Notes under the pieces: model-generated
Database searches by the model: none
The model's input: the letters and a program-made list of their open reading frames with translations, nothing else
What the model was told of the DNA's origin: nothing
Translations under genes and position numbers: made by a program
DNA from: Hyphomicrobiales bacterium
GTDB taxonomy: Bacteria > Pseudomonadota > Alphaproteobacteria > Micropepsales > Micropepsaceae
DNA length: 5,419 nucleotides
NCBI GenBank assembly: GCA_017849395.1
Contig: JAFIHO010000353.1
Coordinates: forward strand, 1-5,419
Reading direction: 5' to 3'
Shown here: positions 1 through 4,798 of the stretch, in pieces
Numbering within the stretch: the first letter of the stretch is position 1
Layout: each line of letters starts with the position of its first letter

Positions 1-98
1 GTGGCGGCCTCGCGGATGCGGGATTCGGCGGCAGATTCGGCCAGCGCCGGGGTGGACACCAGAGCGGCCAGGGCGACAACAGTTAACATGCGCAACAT
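1..98 (-). CDS. Exported protein of unknown function, N-terminal fragment
   Basis: Only the first 32 codons are visible; the gene continues past the left edge of the window. The ATG at 98-96 is preceded by a good Shine-Dalgarno AAGGAG at 110-105 with 6 nt spacing. The visible residues form a textbook Sec signal peptide: a short charged start (MLRM), a hydrophobic core (LTVVALAALVST) and a signal peptidase I site PALA before ESAAESRIREAA. The mature product should therefore be periplasmic, secreted or outer-membrane associated. A second in-frame ATG at 89-87 is possible but has a poorer ribosome binding site. The gene is divergent from the membrane-anchored regulator starting near 319-367, which makes it a candidate target of that regulator. 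The family cannot be fixed from this fragment. Exported M28-type metallopeptidases of sphingomonads can begin in a similar way, but that is only a weak guess. Confidence is high that a gene starts here and low for any function. Confidence 0.75.
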   Translation of the reverse strand, partial: MLRMLTVVALAALVSTPALAESAAESRIREAA

Positions 99-184
99 GA
101 GAGACTCCTTGGTTGGGGTAAGGTGGGGGTGCGTCATTCCGCCAGGCCCTGGAACCGGTCTGCGCCGGTTGGCCGCGCCCCGCG

Positions 185-199
185 TCTCACCCAGTGAGA
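185..199. promoter_or_regulatory. Short perfect dyad, candidate operator
   Basis: TCTCAC (185-190) and GTGAGA (194-199) form a perfect 6-bp inverted repeat with a 3-nt spacer. It lies in the divergent intergenic region and touches a TATATC motif read on the minus strand (203-198), which could be a -10 element for the exported-protein gene. This geometry would suit a dimeric regulator, possibly the neighbouring winged-helix protein. A dyad this short can arise by chance, and no binding motif is known for this regulator. Confidence 0.2.
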
Positions 200-203
200 T
201 ATA
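198..203 (-). promoter_or_regulatory. Possible -10 element for the minus-strand exported-protein gene
   Basis: Read on the minus strand, the hexamer is TATATC. It sits about 100 nt upstream of the ATG at 98 and is one of the few AT-rich hexamers in this GC-rich gap. No convincing -35 TTGAC-like box is found 16-18 nt further upstream, so the assignment is weak. Confidence 0.15.
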
Positions 204-293
204 CTGCACCGCAGCAAATCGGGTTTTTGAAGGACGCGGGTGCTGAAACAACCGGAACATAAGGCTTCAGAGCTTTCGCAAATGCGAGATGAC

Positions 294-335
294 TTGACCT
301 TATTTCGCAGCTGCACGCATGGGCGTCAGTATGAT
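294..335 (+). promoter_or_regulatory. Weak promoter-like motifs ahead of the winged-helix regulator
   Basis: TTGACC at 294-299 resembles a sigma-70 -35 box, and TATGAT at 330-335 resembles a -10 box (5 of 6 matches to TATAAT). The two are 30 nt apart, so they cannot work as one standard promoter, and neither has a good partner at 16-18 nt. If TATGAT is the real -10, transcription would begin near 342. The ATGs at 319 and 331 would then be untranslated, which supports a start at 361 or 367. Confidence 0.15.
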
Positions 336-1305
336 CTTTCCCCCACAGGAACCTTATGGATTGCTGATGGGCCTTGAAAACGCCCGTATTGACGGTGGGT
401 TAACCATCGATTTGGCGCAGGAGACGGATTTTCGCCTGGGGGCGCTCCTGGTGTGCCCATCCACCAGAGAGGTTGTCCGGGAGAGCATAAGGGAATCTCT
501 GGAGCCACGGGTGATGCAGGTTCTGGTCGCCCTGACCCGGGCGGATGGCGGCGTGGTTTCCCGCAACGAGCTGATCGACACCTGCTGGGAAGGCAGGGTT
601 GTTGGGGAGGACTCAATCAACCGGGTCATATGGCGGTTGCGGAAGCTGGCGGACAGCGATGGCGCAGCCCCCTTTACGATCGAGACCATTCCGCGGGTCG
701 GATACCGGCTGAAATCGGATCGCGTGATACTGCCTGCCGACCCGGTGGAAGCACCCAAAGTCCGGGTTCAGGATTTCGGCTGGGGGCGCGGCGCCATCGT
801 TTCGCTGGCCACTGCGGCGGTGATTTTAGGGATGTGGGCCTTCTGGCCTTTGCGTGACAGCACCAGGCCCGTCCTGATTCCCGTCCTGTCGCAGAATGGC
901 GAGCCGGCTTTCTCACCCGATGGCACGATGCTCGCCTATCTGCCGGGCTCGAGTACGGGACAGATATTCGTGCCCGCGCCAGCAGGCAACGATGTCCGTC
1001 CGGCGAGCAAATCCGACGACGGCGCGCCGAGTTGGTCGCCGGATCGCAAGCGGATTGCCTATGTCGCGAAAGAGCCTGACGGAACGTGCCGTATCATGGT
1101 TGTCGTCCTGAAGGAGGCAAAGGCGCAGCAGGCGGGCCGCTGCAGGGCCGCAGAGACGAGCTCATTCGCCTGGCAATCCGGTACGTCCCTCTATTTCACA
1201 GACAAGGCAGAGGGGTTGGGCAACGCGATCTTCCATCTCGATCTGCGGAATGGAAAAATCGAGCGGATGACCGGCAGGAAGCAGGACAGCACCAACTGGC
1301 CCTGA
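319..1305 (+). CDS. CadC-like membrane-anchored winged-helix regulator with PD40 repeats
   Basis: A one-component transmembrane transcription regulator; its signal and targets are unknown. Numbering here is from the longest start at 319 (328 aa). Residues about 38-131 form an OmpR/PhoB-type winged helix: FRLG first strand, LEPRVMQVLVAL helix, VSRNELIDTCW turn, recognition helix EDSINRVIWRLRKL, wing IETIPRVGYRL. A single transmembrane helix lies at about 158-177 (AIVSLATAAVILGMWAFW). The periplasmic part carries PD40/TolB-like units near 196-208 (PAFSPDGTMLAYL) and 237-250 (PSWSPDRKRIAYVA), plus a weaker one near 282-295. C257 and C275 are the only periplasmic cysteines and could form a disulfide, as in CadC. 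The start is uncertain: ATG 319 and ATG 331 have no Shine-Dalgarno. AGGAA at 347-351 suits TTG 361 (9 nt spacing) or, less well, ATG 367. Relatives with PD40 repeats are often much longer, so this one looks short and stops as a further repeat would be expected. It converges on adk. Confidence 0.85.
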   Translation: MGVSMIFPPQEPYGLLMGLENARIDGGLTIDLAQETDFRLGALLVCPSTREVVRESIRESLEPRVMQVLVALTRADGGVVSRNELIDTCWEGRVVGEDSINRVIWRLRKLADSDGAAPFTIETIPRVGYRLKSDRVILPADPVEAPKVRVQDFGWGRGAIVSLATAAVILGMWAFWPLRDSTRPVLIPVLSQNGEPAFSPDGTMLAYLPGSSTGQIFVPAPAGNDVRPASKSDDGAPSWSPDRKRIAYVAKEPDGTCRIMVVVLKEAKAQQAGRCRAAETSSFAWQSGTSLYFTDKAEGLGNAIFHLDLRNGKIERMTGRKQDSTNWP

Positions 1306-1319
1306 CACCAATCGTCAGG
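1301..1319. terminator. Candidate bidirectional hairpin at the convergent gene ends
   Basis: CCTGAC (1301-1306) and GTCAGG (1314-1319) form a perfect 6-bp inverted repeat with a 7-nt loop. The left arm contains the plus-strand regulator stop TGA (1303-1305). The right arm contains the adk stop, read TCA on the plus strand (1315-1317). It is the only dyad I see between the two convergent genes. Neither side is followed by a T-run, so it is not a canonical intrinsic terminator. It may act weakly, act together with Rho, or be incidental. Confidence 0.3.
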
Positions 1320-1890
1320 CGGGAACGCCGTCCAGTATCGCGCCGATCTGGGCGGTTACGGCGTCGATAGGCGCCATGCCATCGACCGTCTGAACCTTGC
1401 CCTGCTTCTGGTAGAAATCGAGCACGGCCTTCGTGTCGCGGCGATAGACGGCGAGGCGGTTTTTCACCGTTTCCGGATTGTCGTCCGCGCGCGCGATGCC
1501 CTGGCCGATGCGCTGCTCAACACGCGCCAGCAGGATCGCCTCGTCCACCTTCAATTCCACGACGAGATCGATCTTGCGGCCGCGGGCGGCCAGCATCGTG
1601 TCCAGCGCCTCGGCCTGGGGAATGGTGCGCGGAAAGCCGTCGAATACCGCGCCATTGGCGCAGTCCGGGCGGTCATAACGGTCGGCGATGATCTTGATGA
1701 CGACATCGTCCGAGACGAGATTTCCCGCCGCGAGAATTTTCTCCACTTCGCGGCCCAGCGGCGAGCCAGCCGCCACGGCGGCGAGCAGCATGTCGCCGGC
1801 CGAAAGCTGCGGCCGTCCCCGCTTTTCGGTGACGATCTTCGCCTGCTTTCCCTTCCCCGCCCCCGGAGGTCCGAACAGAACCAGGTTCAA
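1315..1890 (-). CDS. adk: Adenylate kinase, short form, with altered nucleotide-site residues
   Basis: Adenylate kinase converts ATP + AMP to 2 ADP in the cytoplasm. The 191-aa product belongs to the short family without a zinc-binding LID: a brief connector replaces the long lid at about 128-136. Recognisable parts are the P-loop GPPGAGKG (7-14), GFPRT with R88, PQ with Q92, lid-flanking R123 and R127, and RADDN with R135 followed by R145 (equivalents of E. coli R119, R123, R156, R167). Three normally near-invariant positions differ: K15 where the P-loop has Thr (GKGT), and A31 and L36 in SAGDMLL where STGDMLR binds AMP. This casts doubt on normal activity. Translation starts at TTG 1890-1888, overlapping the secY TGA by 2 nt. 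GGGGAG sits 7 nt upstream inside secY, and there is no usable in-frame ATG, so coupling to secY is likely. It is the last operon gene in this window; the expected rpsM does not follow. Confidence 0.92.
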   Translation of the reverse strand: MNLVLFGPPGAGKGKQAKIVTEKRGRPQLSAGDMLLAAVAAGSPLGREVEKILAAGNLVSDDVVIKIIADRYDRPDCANGAVFDGFPRTIPQAEALDTMLAARGRKIDLVVELKVDEAILLARVEQRIGQGIARADDNPETVKNRLAVYRRDTKAVLDFYQKQGKVQTVDGMAPIDAVTAQIGAILDGVPA

Positions 1891-3224
1891 CGTCGCGCTC
1901 CCCTCAGCTTCGATTTCTTGAGCAGACCTTCATATTGCTGTGCGACCAGATGGCTTTGAATCTGCGCCACCGTATCCATCGTGACGCTGACCACGATCAA
2001 GATCGAGGTGCCGCCCAGCACGAAGGACAGCGTGTATTCGTAATACATCAATTCCGGGATCAGGCAGATCACCGTCAGATACATCGCGCCCAGCACGGTG
2101 ATGCGGGTCAGCGTGTAATCAATGAACTGGGCGCTCTTCTTCCCGGGCCGGATGCCGGGGAACACGCCGCCATACTTCTTCAGATTCTCGGCCGTCTCCT
2201 CCGGGTTGAACACGATGGAGGTGTAGAAGAAGGCGAAGAAGATGATCAGCAGCGCATAGATGATCATATAGGCGGGCTGGCCGCGGCTGACGAAGGTCAC
2301 GACCGTCTGCAGCCAGTCCGGCAGATTCTGGGCGTTGAAATTCGCCACCGTGGTCGGCAGCAGCAGGATGGAAGACGCGAAGATCGGCGGGATCACGCCG
2401 GAGACGTTGAGCTTCAGCGGCAGGTGGGAGCTTTCGCCGCCATAAACCTTGTTGCCCACCTGACGCTTCGGGTAGGTGACGAACAGGCGGCGCTGGGCGC
2501 GTTCGAAATAGACAATGCCCAGCACCAGCAGCACCGCCAGCACGGCGAAGAACAGCAGCAGCATGGGACTGGCCGCGCCGGTGCGGACCTGTTCGAGCAT
2601 CTGCTTGATGCTGGTCGGGAAGCGCGCAACGATGCCCGCGAAGATGATGAGCGAGATACCGTTGCCGACACCGCGGCTGGTGATCTGTTCGCCAATCCAC
2701 ATCAGCAGGACTGTGCCGCCGGTGAGCGTGATCATCGCGCCGATGCGGAAAGCCCAGCCGGTTTGCAGCACGACGCCGCCCGTGCCGCCCCAATGCTCAA
2801 GCCCGATGGCGATGCCATAGGCCTGGATCGCCGCCAGCGCGACGGTGAAATAGCGGGTATACTGATTGAGGATTTTCCGCCCGGCTTCGCCTTCCTTCTT
2901 AAGTTCCTCCAGCTTGGGGAACACCGTCGTCATCAACTGAATGATGATGGAGGCGGAGATGTAAGGCATGATGCCGAGCGCGAAGACACCCATGCGGCTG
3001 GCCGCGCCGCCTGCCAGCGTGTCGAACATGTCAAGCAATCCGCCAGCCTGGCCGACCTGCTGGGCCAGCGCCTCGGGATTGATGCCGGGCATGGGGATGT
3101 AAACGCCCAGTCGCGCAACCACCAGCGCGACAAGGGTGAACAGCAGCCGCTGGCGAAGTTCCTTGGCCTTGCCGAGATTCTGGAAATTGAAATTGGCGGC
3201 CAGTTGCTCGGCTGCAGATGCCAT
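1887..3224 (-). CDS. secY: Preprotein translocase channel subunit SecY
   Basis: SecY is the central inner-membrane channel of SecYEG. It passes unfolded preproteins from SecA or the ribosome across the membrane or laterally into it. The 445-aa length matches the family (E. coli 443). Ten hydrophobic helices can be followed, beginning near 26-45. The plug region and TM2 signature are GVFALGIMPYISASIIIQL (79-97), and GNGISLIIFAGIVARFP (187-203) is also conserved. The cytoplasmic loop around 338-363 carries FNPEETAENLKKYGG and PGIRPGK. R359 there is the equivalent of the SecA-critical arginine. The last helix contains GGTSILIVVSVTMDT (404-418). The ATG at 3224-3222 has GGGAG 7 nt upstream. It lies 108 nt after rplO, behind a structured leader, and overlaps adk by 2 nt. 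This is the usual spc operon place, and nothing in the protein looks abnormal. Confidence 0.98.
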   Translation of the reverse strand: MASAAEQLAANFNFQNLGKAKELRQRLLFTLVALVVARLGVYIPMPGINPEALAQQVGQAGGLLDMFDTLAGGAASRMGVFALGIMPYISASIIIQLMTTVFPKLEELKKEGEAGRKILNQYTRYFTVALAAIQAYGIAIGLEHWGGTGGVVLQTGWAFRIGAMITLTGGTVLLMWIGEQITSRGVGNGISLIIFAGIVARFPTSIKQMLEQVRTGAASPMLLLFFAVLAVLLVLGIVYFERAQRRLFVTYPKRQVGNKVYGGESSHLPLKLNVSGVIPPIFASSILLLPTTVANFNAQNLPDWLQTVVTFVSRGQPAYMIIYALLIIFFAFFYTSIVFNPEETAENLKKYGGVFPGIRPGKKSAQFIDYTLTRITVLGAMYLTVICLIPELMYYEYTLSFVLGGTSILIVVSVTMDTVAQIQSHLVAQQYEGLLKKSKLRGARR

Positions 3225-3253
3225 CAGGCTGCTCCCAAATCGCGCCGACCATA

Positions 3254-3263
3254 GCTGATCAGC
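3254..3263. repeat. 10-bp perfect palindrome in the secY leader
   Basis: GCTGATCAGC is a perfect self-complementary decamer located 30 nt upstream of the secY start. It could be a protein-binding dyad or part of folded leader RNA. No specific regulator is known for it. Confidence 0.3.
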
Positions 3264-3264
3264 C

Positions 3265-3283
3265 CCGGATTAGCGAATTCCGG
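3265..3283 (-). promoter_or_regulatory. Small RNA hairpin in the secY leader
   Basis: CCGGATT (3265-3271) and AATTCCGG (3276-3283) can pair as a 7-bp stem with one bulged base and a 4-nt loop. It lies between the GC-rich hairpin after rplO and the secY ribosome binding site. With the palindrome at 3254-3263, it makes the leader unusually rich in short dyads. Function is unknown. Confidence 0.3.
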
Positions 3284-3292
3284 TGTCATATG

Positions 3293-3327
3293 GGGATGCC
3301 GCCGCGCGCTTGCGAGCGGGCGGCCCC
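3293..3327 (-). promoter_or_regulatory. GC-rich hairpin just after rplO, possible attenuator or RNA-stability element
   Basis: On the transcript, GCCGCC (3324-3319) pairs with GGCGGC (3303-3298), and CGCT (3318-3315) pairs with AGCG (3310-3307), closing a CGCA loop. A 3-nt bulge separates the two stems. Three further G-C pairs (GGG 3327-3325 with CCC 3295-3293) extend the base past a 2-nt bulge, giving about 13 bp in all. It begins 5 nt after the rplO stop codon. No U-run follows, so it is not a standard intrinsic terminator. It could slow polymerase, reduce secY readthrough, or protect the upstream mRNA from 3' exonucleases. Confidence 0.4.
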
Positions 3328-3332
3328 GAAAA

Positions 3333-3884
3333 TCATCCTCCGCGCGCGGCGCGCTTCTCGGCCGAGTCGGCGCGGCGCTTCTGACGCTTGCCGGGCTGGC
3401 CCTTCTTGTTGGCATAGACCTTCTTGACGAAGGTAGTGGTCACGCTGCCGCCCGCCTTCTCGATCGCTTCCTTCGCACCCGCAGAAACGCCCGCGACCTC
3501 GATGGTCAGCTTCGCCTTGATCTCGCCCTTGCCGAGCAGACGCACGCCATCACGGCTCTTGTGCGCCAGGCCCGCCTTGCGCAGGGTTTCTTCGGTTATC
3601 TTGGCGGACGCGTCCAGGCGCTTCTCGTCGATCGCCTTCTGCAGACGACCGATATTCACCTCGGAAAAATCCTTGGCGAAGATATTGCGGAAGCCGCGCT
3701 TGGGCATGCGCATGTGCAGCGGCATCTGGCCGCCTTCGAAGCCATAGACCTTGGTGCCGGTGCGGGCCTTGGCGCCCTTGACGCCGCGGCCGGAGGTCTT
3801 GCCCAGGCCCGAGGAGGAACCACGGCCCACCTTGTCCTTGCGCTTGTGCGCGCCGGGATTGTTTTGGATTTCGTTGAGCTTCAT
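3333..3884 (-). CDS. rplO: 50S ribosomal protein L15
   Basis: L15 is a late-assembling large-subunit protein with a long basic N-terminal extension that reaches into 23S rRNA. The 183-aa sequence begins MKLNEIQNNPGAHKRKDKVG. It continues through the glycine-rich rRNA-binding segment GRGSSSGLGKTSGRGVKG (20-37) and the FEGGQMPLHMRMPKRGF block (49-65). The globular domain ends with the family signature around KLTIEVAGVSAGAKEAIEKAGG (125-146). It is about 40 residues longer than E. coli L15 (144 aa). Most of the surplus is a basic tail from about residue 154 that is rich in K and R. The ATG at 3884-3882 has AGGAG 6 nt upstream, directly behind a large hairpin in the rpmD-rplO gap. The gene order rpmD-rplO-secY is standard for the spc operon. 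Confidence 0.98.
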   Translation of the reverse strand: MKLNEIQNNPGAHKRKDKVGRGSSSGLGKTSGRGVKGAKARTGTKVYGFEGGQMPLHMRMPKRGFRNIFAKDFSEVNIGRLQKAIDEKRLDASAKITEETLRKAGLAHKSRDGVRLLGKGEIKAKLTIEVAGVSAGAKEAIEKAGGSVTTTFVKKVYANKKGQPGKRQKRRADSAEKRAARGG

Positions 3885-3899
3885 TGCGAACTCCTGTCA

Positions 3900-3944
3900 T
3901 CCCGTGTGCGGCGCAGCGCGAACCGGTGCGCCGCAGACACGGGA
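3900..3944 (-). promoter_or_regulatory. Long stable RNA hairpin between rpmD and rplO
   Basis: This 45-nt dyad fills most of the 66-nt gap. Outer arms TCCCGTG (3900-3906) and CACGGGA (3938-3944), and inner arms TGCGGCGCA (3907-3915) and TGCGCCGCA (3927-3935), pair perfectly. That gives 16 bp with a single 2-nt bulge (3936-3937) and an 11-nt loop (3916-3926). On the mRNA it starts 6 nt after the rpmD stop and ends 4 nt before the rplO Shine-Dalgarno (3895-3891). There is no U-run after it, so intrinsic termination is unlikely. Plausible roles are tuning rplO translation, RNase III or RNase E processing, or 3'-end protection. A dispersed palindromic element is also possible. The structure is plain in the sequence; the role is inference. 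Confidence 0.55.
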
Positions 3945-3950
3945 CCCAAC

Positions 3951-4163
3951 TTATTTCTTTTCTTCCACGATCTCGACCAAGTGCTTGATCGAATTGATCA
4001 TGCCGCGCACCGAAGGCGTATCCTCCAGGGTGCGTGTACGACGGATCTTGCCAAGGCCGAGACCGCGCAGCGTCGCTGCCTGGATTTCAGGCTTCCGGTT
4101 GGCGCTGCGGATCTGGCGCACCGTGACGGTGCCTTTCGAGGCTGATTTCTTTTTCTCGGCCAT
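3951..4163 (-). CDS. rpmD: 50S ribosomal protein L30
   Basis: L30 is a small large-subunit protein. The 70-aa product contains the conserved core TVTVRQIRSANRKPEIQAATLRGLGLGKIRRTRTLEDTPSVRGMI (12-56) and the helix INSIKHLVEIVEE (56-68). It is about 10 residues longer than typical bacterial L30 because of a lysine-rich start (MAEKKKSASKG), a common alphaproteobacterial feature. The ATG at 4163-4161 lies 12 nt after the rpsE stop, and its AAGGAA Shine-Dalgarno (4177-4172) overlaps the rpsE TAA, so translational coupling is likely. It is followed by the long hairpin at 3900-3944. Confidence 0.97.
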   Translation of the reverse strand: MAEKKKSASKGTVTVRQIRSANRKPEIQAATLRGLGLGKIRRTRTLEDTPSVRGMINSIKHLVEIVEEKK

Positions 4164-4175
4164 GATCGGGTTTCC

Positions 4176-4787
4176 TTAGCTTGCCGCTTCGGCGGGCGCG
4201 CCTTCGCGCTTCGCCAGAATCTCGGCAACGCTGCGCCCACGGCGCTGCGCCACCATGCGGGGGCTTTGCTGATGCTTCAGCGCGTCGAAAGTGGCGCGCA
4301 CCATATTGTAGGGATTGGAGGTGCCCAGCGACTTGGACACGACATCGCCCACGCCCAGCGCCTCGAACACCGCGCGCATCGGGCCGCCGGCGATGATGCC
4401 CGTACCGGCGGGAGCCGGACGCACCAGAACCTTGCCCGCGCCGTGATGGCCGCGCACTTCATGATGGATGGTGCGGCCGTCCTTCAGCGGAATGCGGATC
4501 AGAGCGCGCTTGGCGGCATCGGTCGCCTTGCGGATGGCTTCCGGCACTTCACGCGCCTTGCCATGACCGAAGCCGACGCGGCCATTCTGGTCGCCGACCA
4601 CGACGAGCGCCGCGAAACCGAAGCGACGACCACCCTTCACGACCTTGGCGACGCGGTTGATATGCACCAGCTTGTCGACCAGGTCGCTGTCGCGGTCCTC
4701 GCGGTCGCGTTCGCGCCCGCGGCCACGGCCACCGCGTTCTCCGCGCCCGCCTTCCTTGGAATCCCGCTGCTGTCCTTCGCGTGCCAT
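4176..4787 (-). CDS. rpsE: 30S ribosomal protein S5
   Basis: S5 lines the mRNA entry side and decoding region of the small subunit and affects translational accuracy. In this 203-aa product, residues about 36-100 form the N-terminal double-stranded-RNA-binding-like domain (LVDKLVHINRVAKVVKGGRRFGFAALVVVGDQNGRVGFGHGKAREVPEAI region). The spectinomycin loop VAKVVKGGRRF is at 46-56. The C-terminal domain includes GTGIIAGGPMRAVFEALGV (128-146) and TSNPYNMVRATFDAL (156-170). Before the first domain there is a roughly 34-residue low-complexity stretch rich in R, G, E and D that E. coli S5 (167 aa) largely lacks. The ATG at 4787-4785 has GAGGAA 7 nt upstream, overlapping the rplR stop. Spacing to rplR is 11 nt, which fits a tightly coupled operon. 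Confidence 0.98.
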   Translation of the reverse strand: MAREGQQRDSKEGGRGERGGRGRGRERDREDRDSDLVDKLVHINRVAKVVKGGRRFGFAALVVVGDQNGRVGFGHGKAREVPEAIRKATDAAKRALIRIPLKDGRTIHHEVRGHHGAGKVLVRPAPAGTGIIAGGPMRAVFEALGVGDVVSKSLGTSNPYNMVRATFDALKHQQSPRMVAQRRGRSVAEILAKREGAPAEAAS

Positions 4788-4798
4788 CTGTGTGTTCC

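Noticed and set aside
1..246. An 81-codon plus-strand open frame at the left edge
   Set aside because: It runs antisense through the signal peptide gene and the intergenic region and has no recognisable protein features. The minus-strand gene has a good ribosome binding site and a classic signal peptide.
1315..1890. Sequencing error as explanation for the unusual Adk residues
   Set aside because: Three separate substitutions in an otherwise intact frame, with all other catalytic residues conserved, are hard to explain as errors. It cannot be fully excluded without read data.
1935..3254. A 439-codon open frame on the plus strand opposite secY
   Set aside because: It lies exactly antisense to secY, has no family resemblance, and has the His/Gln/Asp/Arg-rich composition typical of the reverse strand of a hydrophobic GC-rich gene. 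SecY is unambiguous on the other strand.
3293..3327. Intrinsic terminator after rplO
   Set aside because: The hairpin is strong but is followed by CAUAUGACACC with no U-run, and secY continues on the same strand with the expected operon order.
3561..4179. Plus-strand open frames of 194 and 142 codons opposite rplO and rpmD
   Set aside because: Both are antisense shadows of clear ribosomal protein genes, and they cross the intergenic hairpin.
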